From an uncultured Devosia sp. (lineage in GTDB: Bacteria > Pseudomonadota > Alphaproteobacteria > Rhizobiales > Devosiaceae): a stretch of DNA of 8,256 nucleotides. The position numbers and the translations under genes are program-made. The notes below the pieces were generated by a model, which made no database searches, was not told the DNA's origin, and saw only the letters and a list, made by a program, of their open reading frames with translations. The stretch covers positions 1-8,256 of the forward strand of contig CAJYKO010000195.1 of the NCBI GenBank assembly GCA_913775215.1, read 5' to 3'. Of the stretch, positions 6,664-8,256 are shown piece by piece; the stretch's first letter is position 1, and each line of letters starts with the position of its first letter.

Positions 6664-7119
6664 ATGGCCTTTTGGGAAGAAAAATCGCTGGCCGAAATGA
6701 GCCCGACGGAGTGGGAAGCACTCTGCGATGGCTGCGGCCGGTGCTGCCTGATCAAGCTCGAAGACGAGGATACTGGCACGCTGATCACCTCGGACGTGCG
6801 CTGCCAATTGCTCGACGGGGATACATGTGGGTGCACGGATTATCCCAATCGGCAAAAGAAGGTGCCCGACTGCATCAAGCTCACGCCTGAGAATGTCGTC
6901 GAGATCAAGTGGATCCCGACCACCTGTGCCTATCGCCGGCTGGCCGAAGGCAAGGGCCTGGCCTGGTGGCATCCGCTGGTTTCGGGCGATCCGCAGACCG
7001 TGGTCGATGTCGGGGTTTCGGTGAAGGGCCGGACATTCTTGGAAACCGAAGTCGATCCCGATGAATGGGAAGAGCATGCGGTGGATTGGCCGGAATGGGA
7101 GCCACCGGAGCAGATTTAG
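6664..7119 (+). CDS. ycgN: YcgN/UPF0260-family cysteine-cluster protein
   Basis: 151 residues with nine Cys. The family hallmark CDGCGRCC (21-28) is followed by LIKLEDEDTGT, Cys47, CGC (55-57), PDCIKLTPENV (Cys70) and TTCAYRRLAEGKGLAWWHPL (Cys88), closely matching E. coli YcgN as I remember it, including the FW-x-x-K-S/T-L-x-E-M-S start. The Cys spacing suggests a bound zinc or iron-sulfur centre. The biochemical function of the family is not established to my knowledge. It is cytoplasmic, with no signal peptide or membrane segment, and has an acidic Trp/Glu-rich tail. The start gives a full-length match and has GGAAC ten bases before it, a weak binding site. It is divergent from the PBP gene across a 133-base gap that contains a TATGAT hexamer (6601-6606) but no matching -35. 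Confidence 0.92.
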   Translation: MAFWEEKSLAEMSPTEWEALCDGCGRCCLIKLEDEDTGTLITSDVRCQLLDGDTCGCTDYPNRQKKVPDCIKLTPENVVEIKWIPTTCAYRRLAEGKGLAWWHPLVSGDPQTVVDVGVSVKGRTFLETEVDPDEWEEHAVDWPEWEPPEQI

Positions 7120-7193
7120 AGTCGAAATTGTCACACAGCGTCGATCTTTCGTATTTCTTTAATACTGAAGCAAAAGCGCGGCTTGCCAAATCA

Positions 7194-7221
7194 GTTAACT
7201 TGGTAACTTCTCATTAACCAT
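7194..7221 (+). promoter_or_regulatory. Cluster of three TAAC motifs, possible operator for the GGDEF-like gene
   Basis: GTTAACTT (7194-7201) is followed directly by GGTAACTT (7202-7209), a direct repeat matching at seven of eight bases, and then ATTAACCAT (7213-7221). TTAACCAT is close to a CtrA-type half-site recalled from Caulobacter, but the full TTAA-N7-TTAA arrangement is absent. It lies 43-70 bases before the chosen start codon, in a clearly AT-richer stretch than its surroundings. The binding factor is a guess. Confidence 0.35.
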
Positions 7222-7263
7222 GATGTGACCAGATCGGTGGGCAATATCCGTGGCGGGGCAGGC

Positions 7264-7896
7264 ATGATGAGCATGACCGAAAGTTTCCAGAAAGAGTGGT
7301 TCTGGCAGCGTGTGCGGACGATCCTGGGGCGCCATGCGGCGCTGCGCGATGGCGGCGGCGCAGAGGCGCTCGAGGTCATGCGTAAGCGCTATCCTGCTGG
7401 CCGGCCAATCGAAGAAGAATTGCAGCGGGCCTGGATGCTGGCGTCGGAGCGGCGCGTGTCGCTCTGCGTCGTGGCGCTCGAAATCGACTGCTATGTCGAA
7501 TATCTCTCCGCCTATGGGCGTGATGCTGCCGAAGATTGCATGGAAGTGCTGGAACGCGTGATTGCGTCCTTGCTGGTGGGCGAAGACGATAGTTGCATGC
7601 GATTTGGCCAGAGCGGTTTCGTCCTGGCGCTGCCCGATATGCCCATGCTGATGGGGCGCGAACTGGTTCTGAAGATCAATCAGGCCGTGCGTCGTCAGGG
7701 GCTGATCAACAAGGAAAGCCACGCCGGCGCAGTGACGCTCGGGGCGGGGCTGGCGGCGGTCAATCCAGAGCCGCCATACGATCGCAATGTGCTTGATATT
7801 GCCAAGCAGGCTCTGCGCAAGGCGCAGCGGCGCGGACTGGGTCGGCTGGATATTGCGGACCTGCGCAGCGGCGAGAAGCGGGACGTGGCGGCTTAA
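7264..7896 (+). CDS. Degenerate GGDEF-domain protein, probably non-catalytic
   Basis: 210 residues, no signal peptide or membrane helix. Residues 1-58 form a helical N-terminus (FQKEWFWQRVRTILGRHAAL, then EEELQRAWMLASERR). Residues 63-197 follow the GGDEF fold: RVSLCVVALEIDCYVEYLSAYG aligns with the usual L-x-x-x-D-I-D-x-F-K-x-x-N-D-x-x-G strand and helix, keeping Asp75 but losing the FK and ND residues. MRFGQSGFVLALP (112-124) replaces R-Y-G-G-D-E-F-V-L-L-L-P, so the signature GGDEF reads GQSGF, without the metal-binding and catalytic acids. LDIAKQALRKAQRRGLGRL is the family's last helix. It should not make c-di-GMP; binding of a nucleotide or protein is an inference. Start choice: ATG 7264 lies five bases after GGCGGGG; ATG 7267 or GTG 7225 are possible. 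The 144-base gap to the ycgN-like gene makes a separate promoter plausible. Confidence 0.8.
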   Translation: MMSMTESFQKEWFWQRVRTILGRHAALRDGGGAEALEVMRKRYPAGRPIEEELQRAWMLASERRVSLCVVALEIDCYVEYLSAYGRDAAEDCMEVLERVIASLLVGEDDSCMRFGQSGFVLALPDMPMLMGRELVLKINQAVRRQGLINKESHAGAVTLGAGLAAVNPEPPYDRNVLDIAKQALRKAQRRGLGRLDIADLRSGEKRDVAA

Positions 7897-7955
7897 GCTA
7901 TAGGCGAGCGGCGTCTGGTCTAAATAGCATATTGCAAGATTTTGTTTTGCCGGAA

Positions 7956-8081
7956 GGCCTCCTCACCCGGCCTTTGGCCGACCTCTCCCTTGGGGGAGAG
8001 GTACCTCTCCGCGACTTTGGCAGCCTCTCACCTCTCCCTCTGGGGGAGAGGTCGACGGCGTAGCCGGCGGGTGAGGGGGCC
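7956..8081. repeat. Nested palindromic repeat made of two inverted half-elements
   Basis: The outer arms at 7956-7969 (GGCCTCCTCACCCG) and 8068-8081 pair at 13 of 14 positions. Within them lie four hairpins: CGGCC/GGCCG (7968-7980), ACCTCTCCC/GGGAGAGGT (7981-8002), the same ACCTCTCCC/GGGAGAGGT again (8030-8052) and CGGC/GCCG (8056-8066). The two halves are near reverse complements separated by a 27-base spacer. A perfect 16-base palindrome, GGAGAGGTACCTCTCC, lies at 7995-8010. This matches my memory of palindromic repeats scattered between genes in Hyphomicrobiales. It follows the GGDEF-like gene and could stabilise or end that transcript. Confidence 0.8.
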
Positions 8082-8124
8082 TTATCTTACGTAATTGCCG
8101 CTAGGCCTTTCTGGTCCCCAGCGG

Positions 8125-8153
8125 TTGCCAAGCTTGCCCCCACCCCCTATAGA
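8125..8153 (+). promoter_or_regulatory. Putative sigma-70-type promoter of the Hsp70-family gene
   Basis: TTGCCA (8125-8130) and TATAGA (8148-8153) are separated by 17 bases. The -35 matches TTGACA at five of six positions and the -10 matches TATAAT at four of six. Transcription would start near 8160, giving a leader of about 45 bases. The C-run just before TATAGA also loosely recalls heat-shock (sigma-32) -10 elements, but the CTTG -35 is not correctly placed. Confidence 0.4.
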
Positions 8154-8163
8154 GCCCGTCCCC

Positions 8164-8190
8164 GCGCGGTTGCCGCGCTTTTCCCTTTTT
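8164..8190 (+). terminator. Terminator-like hairpin in the leader of the Hsp70-family gene
   Basis: GCGCGG (8164-8169) pairs with CCGCGC (8173-8178) over a 3-base loop, followed by TTTTCCCTTTTT. The shape is that of an intrinsic terminator on the plus strand, ending 14 bases before the ATG. It could stop read-through from upstream, or act within the leader if the promoter at 8125-8153 is real. The stem is short and the T-run is interrupted. Confidence 0.35.
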
Positions 8191-8204
8191 GTGGACGGTT
8201 TGCG

Positions 8205-8256
8205 ATGGCGCTGAGTTGTGGCCTCGACTTTGGCACTTCCAATTCGACGCTTGGGC
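8205..8256 (+). CDS. Hsp70-family (YegD-like) protein, N-terminal fragment, cut by the right edge
   Basis: Only 17 codons are in the window, reading MALSCGLDFGTSNSTLG. GLDFGTSNS is the first phosphate-binding loop of the actin/Hsp70 ATPase fold (D-x-G-T-x-N-S). Typical DnaK starts I-G-I-D-L-G-T-T-N-S, while D-F-G-T-S-N-S is what I recall from the shorter YegD-like putative chaperones common in alphaproteobacteria. The start has only a weak upstream GTGGAC. The rest of the gene is needed to tell a chaperone from another member of the fold. Confidence 0.65.
   Translation, partial: MALSCGLDFGTSNSTLG

Larger units (their letters stand above)
7897..8204. other. 308-base gene-free interval
   Basis: No reading frame here looks like a gene. 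The interval holds an AT-richer leader (7916-7950), the nested palindrome at 7956-8081, a promoter-like pair at 8125-8153 and a terminator-like hairpin just before the Hsp70-family start. Positions 8082-8124 show nothing I can name. Confidence 0.7.

Noticed and set aside
7195..7217. A full CtrA site (TTAA-N7-TTAA)
   Set aside because: The two TTAA units are 15 bases apart, not seven. Only half-site-like motifs remain.
7956..8081. CRISPR-like repeat array
   Set aside because: There are only two copies of the stem, inverted as part of one palindrome, with no regular spacers and no cas gene.
8160..8204. ROSE-type RNA thermometer before the Hsp70-family gene
   Set aside because: The leader is too short and the hairpin does not cover the ribosome binding region; no U-U/G-C pattern typical of ROSE elements is seen.
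1..8256. Defence island, prophage, insertion sequence or secondary-metabolite cluster
   Set aside because: No transposase, integrase, nuclease or synthase-like product is present, and base composition looks even apart from a short AT-richer promoter region near 7140-7225.

Overview
The window looks like chromosomal core sequence from a GC-rich alphaproteobacterium of the order Hyphomicrobiales, most likely Devosia or a close relative. This rests on recalled resemblance of the proteins (a split DUF1214/DUF1254 pair, a YcgN-family cysteine-cluster protein, an Hsp70/YegD-like start reading MALSCGLDFGTSNS) and on palindromic intergenic repeats of a kind common in that order. No database search was possible, so the genus is an inference.

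Layout. (1) Positions 1-938, plus strand: 3' part of a chromate transporter gene (chrA), cut by the left edge. (2) Positions 1062-3743, minus strand, read from right to left: a GTG-started exported or anchored DUF1214 protein, a DUF1254 protein, a VOC (glyoxalase-fold) protein, a second VOC protein, and a NUDIX hydrolase. The first three are joined by two ATGA start/stop overlaps and are probably one translationally coupled operon. Palindromic repeat elements of the same architecture lie on both sides of the NUDIX gene. (3) Positions 3910-4356, plus strand: a small exported protein of unknown function, divergent from the DUF1214 gene. (4) Positions 4374-6530, minus strand: a class A penicillin-binding protein (GT51 glycosyltransferase plus transpeptidase) for peptidoglycan synthesis. 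It converges on the small exported gene. (5) Positions 6664-7119, plus strand: a YcgN/UPF0260-family cysteine-cluster protein, divergent from the PBP gene. (6) Positions 7264-7896, plus strand: a GGDEF-fold protein whose signature is replaced by GQSGF and which is probably not a diguanylate cyclase. (7) Positions 7897-8204: a 308-base gap with a large nested palindrome, a plausible sigma-70-type promoter and a terminator-like hairpin. (8) Positions 8205-8256, plus strand: first 17 codons of an Hsp70/actin-fold ATPase, cut by the right edge.

The genes do not form one pathway. Themes are envelope construction (PBP, the DUF1214/DUF1254 pair, the small exported protein), anion efflux (ChrA) and small housekeeping enzymes (NUDIX, VOC). 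I see no mobile element, CRISPR array, RNA gene, defence system or biosynthetic cluster, and nothing I would call a new system. The items most worth a second look are the degenerate GGDEF protein with three TAAC motifs upstream, the split and order-reversed DUF1214/DUF1254 operon, and the structured intergenic repeats.
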